Source: an uncultured Lachnospiraceae bacterium | GTDB lineage: Bacteria > Bacillota > Clostridia > Lachnospirales > Lachnospiraceae | Assembly: GCA_947086895.1 (NCBI GenBank) | Contig: CAMUAR010000035.1 | Location: 1-37,076 of the forward strand | Reading direction: 5' to 3' | DNA: 37,076 nucleotides | Part shown: positions 1 through 7,179 of the stretch, piece by piece | How the letters are laid out: each line of letters begins with the position of its first letter | Position numbering within the stretch: the first letter of the stretch is position 1 | Notes under the pieces: generated by a model | What the model was told of the DNA's origin: nothing | Databases searched by the model: none | Seen by the model: only the letters and a program-made list of their open reading frames with translations | Translations under genes and position numbers: made by a program

Positions 1-57
1 GATTTATAATATATAAATTTCAATACAGTATTTAATTACAATATAAAAAGAAAAATA

Positions 58-97
58 AAAAGGCTGTCAAATTTTAACGAGCAGCCTTTTTATTTTT
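58..97 (+). terminator. Hairpin terminator at left edge
   Basis: Arms AAAAGGCTG (58-66) and CAGCCTTTT (82-90) pair perfectly around a 15-base loop and are followed by a T-rich run. It probably ends a gene lying left of the window. The A-run before the stem means it could also work from the other strand. The rest of 98-317 holds only a weak GCAAC/GTTGC hairpin near 220-247 and no gene. Confidence 0.6.
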
Positions 98-317
98 ATA
101 GGTTAGGATACTTTTAAAGATCCGAAGCAATCACTCACGACCAAACTTTCTTCCAATTTTATCATGCTTGTAATAAGCAAAAAAGTATTATATTATTAAA
201 AATAATTAAAAATCTTCAAATGCAACCAGTCGCAACTGCTCGTTGCGGCTATTTCAACAATAATCGATAGTATGCCACTGCAGAATAAAGTATGATTTAA
301 ACAAGGAGGTAAAGTAA

Positions 318-773
318 ATGCTGTCCGAAAAAATATATACACTCAGGCGAAAGAACGGACTATCACAAGAACAACTTGCGGAGAAAATCGGAGTATCAAG
401 ACAAGCGATTTCAAAATGGGAAGGAGGTTTGTCAACCCCAGAATTGGACAAATTAAAGGCATTAAGCGAATGTTTTCAAGTTACAATAGACGAACTTACA
501 AATGACCAAAACACAAACAATTGTTCGAACACTGCAGAGCAGAAAAAGGCGGATACAGAAACCATACAAACACAGAGTAAAATTGGAATTGCTTTATGTT
601 TTATAGGAGCGATTTGTCTCGTTCTATTTGGAATTTTAATGATGTTACAGCCGTATGCGGTACAGCAAATGAATGAATCATCGATGATTACATTAAACGG
701 TACTGGAATTCTTATTTTGTTTTTTATCTTGTTTATGATAATTGGGATTGTTCTGATCCTTAAAAAGAAATAG
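318..773 (+). CDS. XRE-family HTH regulator with two transmembrane segments
   Basis: Predicted DNA-binding regulator of 151 residues anchored to the membrane. Residues 1-60 form an XRE helix-turn-helix ([19 protein letters not shown] is a typical recognition region). A polar linker covers about 61-85, and two hydrophobic segments follow at about 88-110 and 126-147, ending in KKK. The start is supported by AAGGAGG at 303-309, 8 bases before ATG. It is followed 19 bases later by a small membrane protein gene and then a terminator, so the two form a bicistronic unit. The design suggests a regulator that senses something at the membrane, but no ligand or target can be read from the sequence. The HTH assignment is secure; the function is not. 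Confidence 0.85.
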   Translation: MLSEKIYTLRRKNGLSQEQLAEKIGVSRQAISKWEGGLSTPELDKLKALSECFQVTIDELTNDQNTNNCSNTAEQKKADTETIQTQSKIGIALCFIGAICLVLFGILMMLQPYAVQQMNESSMITLNGTGILILFFILFMIIGIVLILKKK

Positions 774-792
774 TTTTATGGGGGTAATTAAA

Positions 793-1023
793 ATGAAAAA
801 TAAATTTTTATTCTATCTTTTTGCCGCTCTTGCTGTTTTACTATCAAACGTTATGTGTGCTACCGTTGCCTATAATTATTGCAGCATACAATGGGGAATT
901 CACTATGCTGGATATAGCACTTCCGCGAACATAGCATTTTTATTTATTATCCCTTATGCAATCGGAATTGCAGTATGTTCTGTCTTGGCGAAGTTTTTTT
1001 ACAAACGGCATTGTAATTCTTAA
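793..1023 (+). CDS. Small membrane protein, unknown function
   Basis: Predicted 76-residue integral membrane protein with two hydrophobic segments (about residues 4-26 and 44-66) and a short basic tail (KFFYKRHCNS). A longer frame begins at 778, but the GGGGG tract at 780-784 lies 8 bases before the ATG at 793 and makes 793 the better start. It sits directly behind the membrane-anchored XRE regulator and before a terminator, so the two proteins probably act together. I do not recognise a family. It could be a sensor partner or an immunity-like protein; both are guesses. Confidence 0.6.
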   Translation: MKNKFLFYLFAALAVLLSNVMCATVAYNYCSIQWGIHYAGYSTSANIAFLFIIPYAIGIAVCSVLAKFFYKRHCNS

Positions 1024-1095
1024 AAATAAAAGCTTATGCAGTATCAAATTTATATCTGAAAGCTTTATAGATTTTTCGCAGATCTTATACTATAC

Positions 1096-1130
1096 AAAAA
1101 GCCATCCATTTTCCGAGGGTGGCTTTTTAC
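1096..1130 (+). terminator. Rho-independent terminator of the XRE unit
   Basis: Arms 1096-1107 (AAAAAGCCATCC) and 1117-1128 (GGGTGGCTTTTT) pair with one G-T wobble around a 9-base loop and end in a T-run. It lies about 70 bases after the small membrane protein gene. The remaining bases to 1383 are AT-rich and hold a palindrome at 1246-1268 but no gene. Confidence 0.75.
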
Positions 1131-1245
1131 GTAATATCCATATAATTTTCTATATATTTTTATACAATCGTTCTGAAAAGTTCTGAAAATCTATTTTCTT
1201 AACAATTATTCAGATGTCTCATCCTATTAAAAACATAAATTTAAA

Positions 1246-1268
1246 TTTACATAATTTAATTATGTAAA
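1246..1268. repeat. AT-rich perfect palindrome with a relative at 26531
   Basis: TTTACATAAT and ATTATGTAAA pair perfectly around TTA. The right arm continues into CTTTATA, and the same string TTATGTAAACTTTATA recurs in the 15-bp palindrome at 26531-26565. It lies in a gene-free stretch between a terminator and a decayed gene. Confidence 0.6.
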
Positions 1269-1383
1269 CTTTATATCCTTTGAGTGTTTTAGCCTTGATG
1301 ATATTGTGTTTCTTTCTTAAAAAATTATAACAGAACTGTCAAAAACTACTGGCAATCCTGTCACAATAAATACTATACTATAA

Positions 1384-1674
1384 CTAATGATTTTCTTTAC
1401 GACAACTTTCCAAAATTTTTATTGATTCTTCCTTAGTTAAAGGATCATTAAGATTTGCTGCGAAGTACTGAATAATTTCCGCATCAGTTTTACCAAATTG
1501 TAATAATACTTCGACTCTTCCTCTTTGTTCCCCTCTGCGCTCTGCTCTTGCTTCTAATACATCTGCTACTGACATCATCGCATTAACCTCTCTTTCAATC
1601 ATTTTTGAGTCTTCCTCCTTATCCAGTACATCCAACTGTCTACGAATCAATCTACAGCCTTTTTCATCCCCCAC
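1384..1674 (-). pseudogene. C-terminal remnant of an Rpn-like (PD-(D/E)XK nuclease/transposase family) gene
   Basis: The open frame encodes about 96 residues. The end resembles the C-terminal tail of Rpn-type putative transposase/nuclease proteins: a charged ARAERRGEQRGRVEVL stretch followed by a short helical tail rich in Leu and Glu. The catalytic N-terminal nuclease domain is absent. Reading upstream in the same frame gives VQQCETS, then a TGA stop, then EIKETVGDEKG, where ETVG-type wording is also common before the tail in this family. More stops follow upstream at about 1750-1758. There is no convincing start: GTG at 1674 has no ribosome binding site. I infer a 5'-truncated, decayed gene; an intact small protein is the less likely alternative. 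Confidence 0.45.
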
Positions 1675-1821
1675 CGTTTCCTTTATTTCTCAACTTGTTT
1701 CGCACTGCTGCACAAATTTTGGATATCTGTCACTTCTTTCACTATTCTTCTCTTATTATACAGCTGCCATGCAGATCTCTGAATTTTTAAAACCGATTCA
1801 CATAAATGATCACAATCATTA

Positions 1822-1848
1822 AAAGCGGGAGAAATCCTCTCCCGCTTT
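1822..1848 (-). terminator. Terminator of the large amidase gene
   Basis: Perfect 11-bp stem AAAGCGGGAGA (1822-1832) / TCTCCCGCTTT (1838-1848) with a 5-base loop. On the minus strand the stem ends in CGCTTTTAATG. It lies 20 bases beyond the amidase stop codon. Confidence 0.85.
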
Positions 1849-1867
1849 ATGTAAACTGCCTCTTTTT

Positions 1868-4516
1868 TTATCTTCCAGTTGGATAATCTTTAAAGAACTG
1901 AACGATCGTTTCATAGATTGTTTTGGCTGCAATTTTTTGTGTTGATGTCGTTGTGATAATTTGACGATCGCTTGCATTGGTAAGAAAAGCAAGCTCAATC
2001 AATACGGCTGGCATTCTTGTTTCTTTAACGACAACAAAATTCTGTGTATATACTCCGCGATTTCTTGTTCCCAAAGCAGCAGAAATATTGTCTGTAAAAG
2101 TTTGCGCCATTGTTTTTGAATCCAATCCACCGCTTGTAACACTTGTATTCAGCGTAGAATAATAAACGGATGTTCCATGGATCGAGGTTGAATCATTTGC
2201 ATTCATATGCAAGCTGACAAAAAGATCAGCCTCAACACTGGAAGCAAAACTTGCTCTTTCATACAGGTCAATCTTTGTATCGGTAGTTCTGCTTAGGTAT
2301 ACTTTAATATCAGAATTATCAAAGTATGCCTTTGTATAATTATTAAGGATTGTATAATTGATATCCTTTTCATTATAACCGCCCGCGCTTGCTCCTGGAT
2401 CAATTCCGCCATGCCCTGCATCCAATACAACAATCTTATCGTATATTTCCGATGGATTGCCAAGACGTATAATAAATCCGTCCGTATCCTTATGTAAAGA
2501 ATATCCCTGAATTCGTGAAGTTGACAATGTAATTATCGTACTATCTTCTGTTGATGAAACAGAAATATCATTGACGACAGAATAAGGACTGACAATTGGA
2601 TTGTTTTGATAATATCGTTCATAGTCTCCAGAAACTTTTAATACGATCTTTTTATCCCAATACTGATCTTCTACCGTAAAATCAGCCAATTCAACATCAA
2701 GAGGCAGACGGACAAAAATACCGCCGGAACTTGGAAGATTGGAATCTGTCGTATCATTGTTATTTTCTTCTGGTGTACCCTTATAGTCGAAATACAAGTA
2801 AAGATCATTGGATTCCTCTATAATAGTCAGAGATGTTCCATTAACTAATTTATACAAAAATTTAATGTTGTTTTGCTCTGGTTCAAGCATCAAAGCATAA
2901 TCAAAATATTCTTCAAACAGCTCATCTGGAAATACAATATTTCCAAGTGTATTACAAGTATTTGTAAAGTATACTACCGAATATCCATCTTCTTGGGATA
3001 TCGAATAATTAAACGGGGAAATACCATGAAAGCGAAGATAAGAACCATTCCGGTTTTTTCCTGTTTCAAGTCCCAAAAGATAGTTTGGATAAAGGAGAAC
3101 TTCCAACTGCATTCCATCTTCTGATAAAGCCAAACTATAATAAGGATATTCTTCGGAAGAAAGCTGGAAGGATAACTGCGTTGTAAAATCATCACTGTCA
3201 AATATCTGATGAACTTCACTTACAAGACTCCCGCCAAGGGCAGAATATACTTTTTCCGCGCAGACAGTATCCTTAATTGAAACAATCAACTGATCGGAGT
3301 CCATAATACTATCAATCCGCTGGACAGGACTTCCAAGCTGAATAATATACTTTTCGGAAAGTTCTGATGTCAAATCGCGATATACCTGTTCAATAAAAGA
3401 GGTGGAAGCGGACCCATCCTCCCGAAAAATGGAGGTTATCGTGTTATCAATCATATTTTCATATTCCAAATACTTTTCTTCATCTGTAACAAAAGAATAA
3501 GTGACTAACTCTTCTGGCTCCTCTTCCACTGGTTCTGGAGGAATATAGACTCCAACCATATCTGTTGTTGAAATCACAGAAGTCTTCTTAGAGGAATCCC
3601 AAACATAATGATATCCAAGAGATTCTGATACAAAACGTCCGGGAACAAGCAAGGCAGTCGTATCGGTATCTGGGTTTGTAACCATAGCAGGCGCTACTCC
3701 GCAGTCTTTCATAACTCCATTCAAATAAGCTACCGTACTGTTTTCCTGCATTTTTAATGTCAAATTGCCCTTTTTAAATACAATCGCACCTGTCGATTGA
3801 TTAAAAGAATAACTGATCCCCATTGCCTTGTTAAAAACATTGCGCGCACGCAGCATTGCCGTATTATTAATTAAAATTGTTGGAAGTTTTGAAACATCAA
3901 TATTTCTTCCGTCAAATGTAACTTTTCCGGTTGCACCAATATAAGACAACACTTTATCATTATAAGTAAGCGTCAGACGATCCTGAATACTAACTGTGGA
4001 AGTTGAACTGTCCCATTTATAATCAAAACCTAAAGATTCTGCTACAAAACGAGTTGGAACCATAATTCTGGTAATACCAGGATCTGCAAACCGAATGCTG
4101 ACCGGCGCAGCATTTGCAGTAGTTTTCACACCATTTAACAGTGCTGTTTTGCTCCCGAGAGTCAATACAAGTGTATTGCTTCCTTTTTTCAAGGTAATTG
4201 TACTGCCGCTTTTACTGTAAGAAATACCAAGAGCTTTTGAAAGTTCGTAGTATGGTCCAAGAGCTACTCCATGATCTGTAAGAATACCTTTCAGACCATT
4301 TAACTCCAAAACCATATCATTGTATTTGTATGTAATTAAAGCATCATTATAAGTAACTGTCTTTTTTGTTTCAGGATAATAAATCCGAATAGATGCGGAT
4401 ATATCCTGTGCTGGTAAACTTCCTGCAAACATGGCGAAACAAAGTGAAAGTACCGCCACTTTTCTTACACATTTTCCTTTTGGACTTTTAAATGCAAAAT
4501 GTTTCAATATGTACAC
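1868..4516 (-). CDS. Secreted N-acetylmuramoyl-L-alanine amidase with copper-amine-oxidase-N-like domains
   Basis: Predicted cell-wall hydrolase of 882 residues that cleaves the bond between N-acetylmuramic acid and L-Ala of the stem peptide outside the cell. A signal peptide covers about residues 15-41. Two copper-amine-oxidase N-terminal-like (CuAO_N1) repeats follow, about 45-180 and 185-325, each ending with VP(T/G)RFV(A/S)ESLG. An acidic proline-rich linker (PEPVEEEPEE) leads to a large middle region, possibly AMIN-like near 560-690. Amidase_3 runs from about 694 to the end, with zinc ligands His702 (DAGHGG), Glu716 and His770 and catalytic Glu841 (LIELAFLTN). The start is uncertain: GTG at 4516 lies only 2 bases after GGGAGG, whereas TTG at 4507 has 11-base spacing. 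A terminator follows. Confidence 0.9.
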   Translation of the reverse strand: MYILKHFAFKSPKGKCVRKVAVLSLCFAMFAGSLPAQDISASIRIYYPETKKTVTYNDALITYKYNDMVLELNGLKGILTDHGVALGPYYELSKALGISYSKSGSTITLKKGSNTLVLTLGSKTALLNGVKTTANAAPVSIRFADPGITRIMVPTRFVAESLGFDYKWDSSTSTVSIQDRLTLTYNDKVLSYIGATGKVTFDGRNIDVSKLPTILINNTAMLRARNVFNKAMGISYSFNQSTGAIVFKKGNLTLKMQENSTVAYLNGVMKDCGVAPAMVTNPDTDTTALLVPGRFVSESLGYHYVWDSSKKTSVISTTDMVGVYIPPEPVEEEPEELVTYSFVTDEEKYLEYENMIDNTITSIFREDGSASTSFIEQVYRDLTSELSEKYIIQLGSPVQRIDSIMDSDQLIVSIKDTVCAEKVYSALGGSLVSEVHQIFDSDDFTTQLSFQLSSEEYPYYSLALSEDGMQLEVLLYPNYLLGLETGKNRNGSYLRFHGISPFNYSISQEDGYSVVYFTNTCNTLGNIVFPDELFEEYFDYALMLEPEQNNIKFLYKLVNGTSLTIIEESNDLYLYFDYKGTPEENNNDTTDSNLPSSGGIFVRLPLDVELADFTVEDQYWDKKIVLKVSGDYERYYQNNPIVSPYSVVNDISVSSTEDSTIITLSTSRIQGYSLHKDTDGFIIRLGNPSEIYDKIVVLDAGHGGIDPGASAGGYNEKDINYTILNNYTKAYFDNSDIKVYLSRTTDTKIDLYERASFASSVEADLFVSLHMNANDSTSIHGTSVYYSTLNTSVTSGGLDSKTMAQTFTDNISAALGTRNRGVYTQNFVVVKETRMPAVLIELAFLTNASDRQIITTTSTQKIAAKTIYETIVQFFKDYPTGR

Positions 4517-4666
4517 AACCTCCCTTTATGCGGCGCAGTTACCTGCGAAAACAATAGCTGTCACGCGCATTATATAGGGAAAGAATGGTATAATTGTGTC
4601 AGATTTTTGATAATTTAGGGAAGTAAAGCCTCTCTGTGACGTAATTTTATTGCCATAAAAATCATT

Positions 4667-5074
4667 TTATCGAACTTTTATATTTTTAAAATGTATTGGC
4701 ACATTGCTGGTATAATACGGAACAATAAGATATCCTCCTGCGTGAATCATATCATCTTCCAGCTGATTTGTTCTTTTAATTTCTAAAACGAATTCATGCA
4801 TGGTTCCAAATTCTTCGGAATAATAATTTTCTGCTATACTCCACAGAGTATCCCCTGGTTCAATCTGCACAGGTACTGCTGCTTTTTGTCTTGGCTTATG
4901 CGTCTCCGCAGCCATCGCCTTAAACATAAATAACAAAGCGAACATAACAAAAAATAAAATGAGAAATAAGACTAAGGCACGAACAGTAAAATAACGAAAT
5001 GGAAACACTCTTTTCCAGCCGTTTCTTCTGCGTTTGGCAATATACATTCCAGGTTGCAATTCTTTTGTCACCAT
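4667..5074 (-). CDS. yneA: YneA-like LysM membrane protein, predicted SOS-induced division suppressor
   Basis: Predicted single-pass membrane protein of 135 residues: a basic N-terminus (KRRRNGWKR), a hydrophobic helix (about residues 32-55), a short linker, then one LysM peptidoglycan-binding domain (VQIEPGDTLWSIAENYYSEE to YLIVPYYT). This is the layout of YneA, which in Bacillus blocks septation during the SOS response and is divergent from lexA. The same divergent placement is seen here, and a TTGACT-N17-TATAAT promoter at 5229-5201 has LexA-box-like sites in its spacer and start region. A frame extends upstream to 5098, but AAGGTGG at 5090-5084 is 9 bases before the ATG at 5074. Identification rests on architecture and context; LysM proteins are diverse. 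Confidence 0.75.
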   Translation of the reverse strand: MVTKELQPGMYIAKRRRNGWKRVFPFRYFTVRALVLFLILFFVMFALLFMFKAMAAETHKPRQKAAVPVQIEPGDTLWSIAENYYSEEFGTMHEFVLEIKRTNQLEDDMIHAGGYLIVPYYTSNVPIHFKNIKVR

Positions 5075-5166
5075 AATCCTATTCCACCTTTCATTCATTA
5101 TTTTTAGGTTCTTTTGTACTTAAAACTTGGTTTGTTATTTTATCTGTATAAAATTTTATAAAAATA

Positions 5167-5180
5167 AGAACTTATGTTCT
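5167..5180. promoter_or_regulatory. LexA box 1
   Basis: AGAACTTATGTTCT is a perfect 14-base palindrome with the GAAC-N4-GTTC core expected of the Gram-positive LexA site. It lies downstream of the predicted yneA start of transcription. Confidence 0.75.
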
Positions 5181-5194
5181 CGAACGTTTGTTTG
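5181..5194. promoter_or_regulatory. LexA box 2 (imperfect)
   Basis: CGAACGTTTGTTTG matches the Bacillus consensus CGAACRNRYGTTYC at 12 of 14 positions. It covers the expected yneA transcription start. Confidence 0.6.
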
Positions 5195-5200
5195 TATTTT

Positions 5201-5229
5201 ATTATATCGAACATCCATTCGAAAGTCAA
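5201..5229 (-). promoter_or_regulatory. yneA promoter
   Basis: On the minus strand TTGACT (5229-5224) and TATAAT (5206-5201) are separated by exactly 17 bases. LexA box 3 fills the spacer, so repressor binding would exclude RNA polymerase. Confidence 0.75.
5208..5221. promoter_or_regulatory. LexA box 3 (imperfect), in yneA promoter spacer
   Basis: CGAACATCCATTCG keeps the left half-site CGAAC and a degenerate right half (11 of 14 against the Bacillus consensus). Its position between the -35 and -10 elements supports a real operator. Confidence 0.5.
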
Positions 5230-5239
5230 GAACTTTTTC

Positions 5240-5253
5240 CGAACATTTGTTTT
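5240..5253. promoter_or_regulatory. LexA box 4, at the upstream lexA promoter
   Basis: CGAACATTTGTTTT matches 12 of 14 consensus positions and overlaps the -35 element of the promoter reading toward lexA, as expected for autorepression. Confidence 0.6.
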
Positions 5254-5280
5254 GCATTTTGTTTGAACCTATGATATAAT
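5252..5280 (+). promoter_or_regulatory. Upstream lexA promoter
   Basis: TTGCAT (5252-5257), 17 bases, TATAAT (5275-5280). It overlaps LexA box 4. Transcription from here would give a leader of about 510 bases. No gene is recognised in 5281-5490, which is AT-rich. Confidence 0.65.
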
Positions 5281-5491
5281 ATTAATAGGAATTGTATTAT
5301 TTGTTAGTAACAAAATAAATGTTTGCAAAATAAAAAAATTTATTATTAAATTTACATGTCCTACAGCGATCACGAATACTATAAACATTATATAATACTG
5401 CTAAACTAAATTATTGTGAATATTACAGAAAGACTTCTTACTACTTTTTCTGCTGTTGTAGATCTTTTAGACAAAAATCAGAATTTGGGGT

Positions 5492-5519
5492 TTGACAGTA
5501 TAGATAAATGTTGTATAGA
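5492..5519 (+). promoter_or_regulatory. Possible second lexA promoter
   Basis: TTGACA (5492-5497), 16 bases, TATAGA (5514-5519). It lies beyond all the LexA boxes and just before the structured repeat array, so transcripts would begin near 5526 and carry the array as leader. Confidence 0.5.
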
Positions 5520-5578
5520 CTTGTGATCAAAGGTCAGGAACGGTATCTATATGGTATAATATTGACAGATATTATACC

Positions 5579-5660
5579 CGCACCAGTTCGCGCTTGACCG
5601 AAGGGAAAGCATCTTCCTTAGCGAACTGTGTGCATCCCTCGGAGAGTACCATATCGTTCC
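5579..5660 (+). repeat. Repeat unit D (type 1)
   Basis: P1 GCAC (5580-5583)/GTGC (5630-5633) with bulged T5629. P2 CAGTTCGC (5584-5591)/GCGAACTG (5621-5628). P3 GCTT (5592-5595)/AAGC (5607-5610). Loop GACCGAAGGGA, then a 10-base linker. The loop can pair with TCCCTCGG just downstream of P1, forming a pseudoknot. Tail: GTACCATATCG TTC CGATAT. Confidence 0.8.
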
Positions 5661-5671
5661 GATATTATACC

Positions 5672-5763
5672 AGCGCCGATTTGTGTCCAGTCAAAGGGAG
5701 GACAAATACATCAGCAAATCGTGCGCATCTTTACAGGATACCATGTTTGAAAAACATGGTATC
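5672..5763 (+). repeat. Repeat unit E (type 2)
   Basis: P1 GCGC (5673-5676)/GCGC (5723-5726) with bulged T5722. P2 CGATTTGT (5677-5684)/GCAAATCG (5714-5721). P3 GTCC (5685-5688)/GGAC (5700-5703). Loop AGTCAAAGGGA (11 bases), 10-base linker. Loop AAAG can pair with downstream CTTT. Tail hairpin is 12 bp at 5737-5763. Confidence 0.8.
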
Positions 5764-5798
5764 ATTACGCCAATTGGCAGAATGGAGAAGATGAGGTT

Positions 5799-6416
5799 AT
5801 GTCTTATGGAAAAATATCACAAAAACAACAAGAAATTTTAGCTTATCTAAAGAAAGAAATTATCAATCGAGGTTATCCGCCGTCAGTCAGAGAAATCTGT
5901 GAAGCGGTCGGTCTGCGCTCTACGTCATCGGTACACTCTCATTTGGCAACACTTGAAAAAAACGGATATATCCGCAGAGATCCTTCCAAACCAAGAGCAA
6001 TTGAAATTGTAGACGACAGCTTTAATATGACGCGCCGTGAACTTGTCAATGTGCCGATTCTTGGCTCGATCGCGGCCGGTCAGCCAGTTCTTGCTGTGGA
6101 AAATATCGAGGGATACTTCCCTATTCCCGCAGAAATGATGCCAAATGTTGATACATTTATGCTGCATGTAAAAGGAGAAAGTATGATTGGCGCCGGTATT
6201 TTAAATGGTGATTCTGTGTTGGTGCAGCAGCAAAGTACAGCGCGAAACGGTGAGGTGGTCGTAGCTCTTGTAGATGACTGTGCCACCGTAAAAACATTTT
6301 ACAAAGAGGATGACCACATCCGGCTTCAGCCAGAAAATGATACAATGTCCCCTATTATCCTTCCAGAAGTAAAGATATTAGGAAAGGTTATTGGACTTTT
6401 TCGAATTTTCCAATAA
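5799..6416 (+). CDS. lexA: LexA, SOS-response repressor and self-cleaving protease
   Basis: Transcriptional repressor of the DNA-damage response; RecA-filament contact triggers self-cleavage. The 205 residues show an N-terminal winged helix (recognition region about 28-48, PPSVREICEAVGLRSTSSVHSHL) and a C-terminal S24 peptidase domain. The scissile Ala93-Gly94 bond (SIAAGQP), nucleophile Ser128 (GESM) and general base Lys165 (TVKTF) are all present, so self-cleavage should be intact. Start ATG is preceded by GGAGAAG with 8-base spacing. It is divergent from a YneA-like gene across four LexA-box-like sites, indicating autoregulation. Unusually, a structured repeat array occupies its leader. 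A long hairpin terminator follows and also serves the convergent rsfS operon. Confidence 0.97.
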   Translation: MSYGKISQKQQEILAYLKKEIINRGYPPSVREICEAVGLRSTSSVHSHLATLEKNGYIRRDPSKPRAIEIVDDSFNMTRRELVNVPILGSIAAGQPVLAVENIEGYFPIPAEMMPNVDTFMLHVKGESMIGAGILNGDSVLVQQQSTARNGEVVVALVDDCATVKTFYKEDDHIRLQPENDTMSPIILPEVKILGKVIGLFRIFQ

Positions 6417-6439
6417 TTGAAAATTTAAAATCAAGCAAA

Positions 6440-6541
6440 AAGGTGCTGCTGCAAAACACAAGATTCATACAACATACGTAAAATCCAATCTGAAAAAAAT
6501 ACTGTATATTGTGAGAAAATCTTGTTTTGCAGCAGCACCTT
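6440..6541. terminator. Long hairpin between convergent lexA and rsfS
   Basis: Arms 6440-6463 and 6520-6541 pair over 22 bp with one 2-base bulge (core AAGGTGCTGCTGCAAAACA) around a loop of about 56 bases. T-rich sequence lies on the outside of both arms, so it may act in both directions. The left arm resembles the terminator arm at 34242. Confidence 0.6.
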
Positions 6542-6552
6542 CTGCATTTCTT

Positions 6553-6909
6553 TTACTCTAATTCTTCTTTTGAAACATTCTTTCCATCACGCCAGATGCG
6601 TTCCAGATCATAAAATAATCTGTCTTCTTTTGAAAAAATATGCACAACAATATCGCCGTAATCCAAAAGTACCCAGCCGGAAGAACGCACGCCTTCCACA
6701 CGCTTTGGTTCAAATCCTTCTGCGCTCATTCCGTCGGTTACAGCATCAACCATTGCTTCCACCTGCGAGGGATTGTTTCCATTTGCAATAATAAAATAAT
6801 CTGCGATTACAGAAATATCACCAATCTCAATTACTTTAACATCCTCCGCTTTTTTTCCTTCCAGAGCATGATATGCAATTTTTGCCATACGTTTTGATTC
6901 TTCTATCAT
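6553..6909 (-). CDS. rsfS: Ribosomal silencing factor RsfS (RsfA/Iojap family)
   Basis: Binds ribosomal protein uL14 on the 50S subunit and blocks subunit joining when growth slows. The protein (118 residues from this start) is close to usual length and has the family signature DISVIADYFIIANGNNPSQVEAM and the C-terminal SGWVLLDYGDIVVHIFSKEDRLFYDLERIW. ATG at 6909 is chosen over 6921: GAGAGGAAAT precedes it, and a TGCCG/CGGCA hairpin sits 14 bases upstream, the same spacing as at ffh. It is the last gene of the obgE-yhbY-nadD-yqeK-rsfS run, but a 270-base AT-rich gap separates it from yqeK. That gap (6940-7179) has no recognisable gene. Confidence 0.93.
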   Translation of the reverse strand: MIEESKRMAKIAYHALEGKKAEDVKVIEIGDISVIADYFIIANGNNPSQVEAMVDAVTDGMSAEGFEPKRVEGVRSSGWVLLDYGDIVVHIFSKEDRLFYDLERIWRDGKNVSKEELE

Positions 6910-6923
6910 ATTTCCTCTCATTC

Positions 6924-6939
6924 TGCCGCATACACGGCA
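6924..6939 (-). promoter_or_regulatory. Leader hairpin before rsfS (recurrent module)
   Basis: TGCCG-N6-CGGCA stem-loop followed by GAATGAGAGGAAAT and then the rsfS ATG. Near-identical modules precede ffh (30132-30147) and aroA (19119-19134). Confidence 0.5.
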
Positions 6940-7179
6940 TTTTAATCAAAAAACTTTTTACTATTGTAAAATATTTTATTTTTTGCTTTCTCTTCTATTG
7001 CAGCACTTTTTAAACTTTTTGCCTGCCTTAAAATTAATAAAATAAGCAAATAACTTTTTGTGTTATCTATTTTTTATTACCTTTTTATAATATATTCTGA
7101 TAAAACAAAAAACAAAGCAGAAAAATAATGTTACAAACTTTTTATAAAACAGTATAAAACCTTTTTTATTTTTAAAATT

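Larger units (their letters stand above)
5553..5777 (+). repeat. Structured repeat array 1 (two units) in the lexA leader
   Basis: Order: palindrome with arms GGTATAATATT/GATATTATACC (5553-5578), type-1 unit (5579-5660), a fused junction palindrome ending at 5671, type-2 unit (5672-5736), a 12-bp tail hairpin GATACCATGTTT/AAACATGGTATC (5737-5763), and a decayed palindrome to 5777. A degenerate tail-hairpin copy precedes it at about 5538-5552. The array ends 21 bases before lexA. See the units below and array 2 at 25516. Confidence 0.85.

Noticed and set aside
956..1186. 76-codon plus-strand frame
   Set aside because: Overlaps the end of the small membrane protein gene in another frame and runs through the terminator.
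5594..5794. 66-codon open frame on the plus strand in the lexA leader
   Set aside because: It runs through the structured repeats, whose pairing explains the sequence; no ribosome binding site and no protein-like composition.
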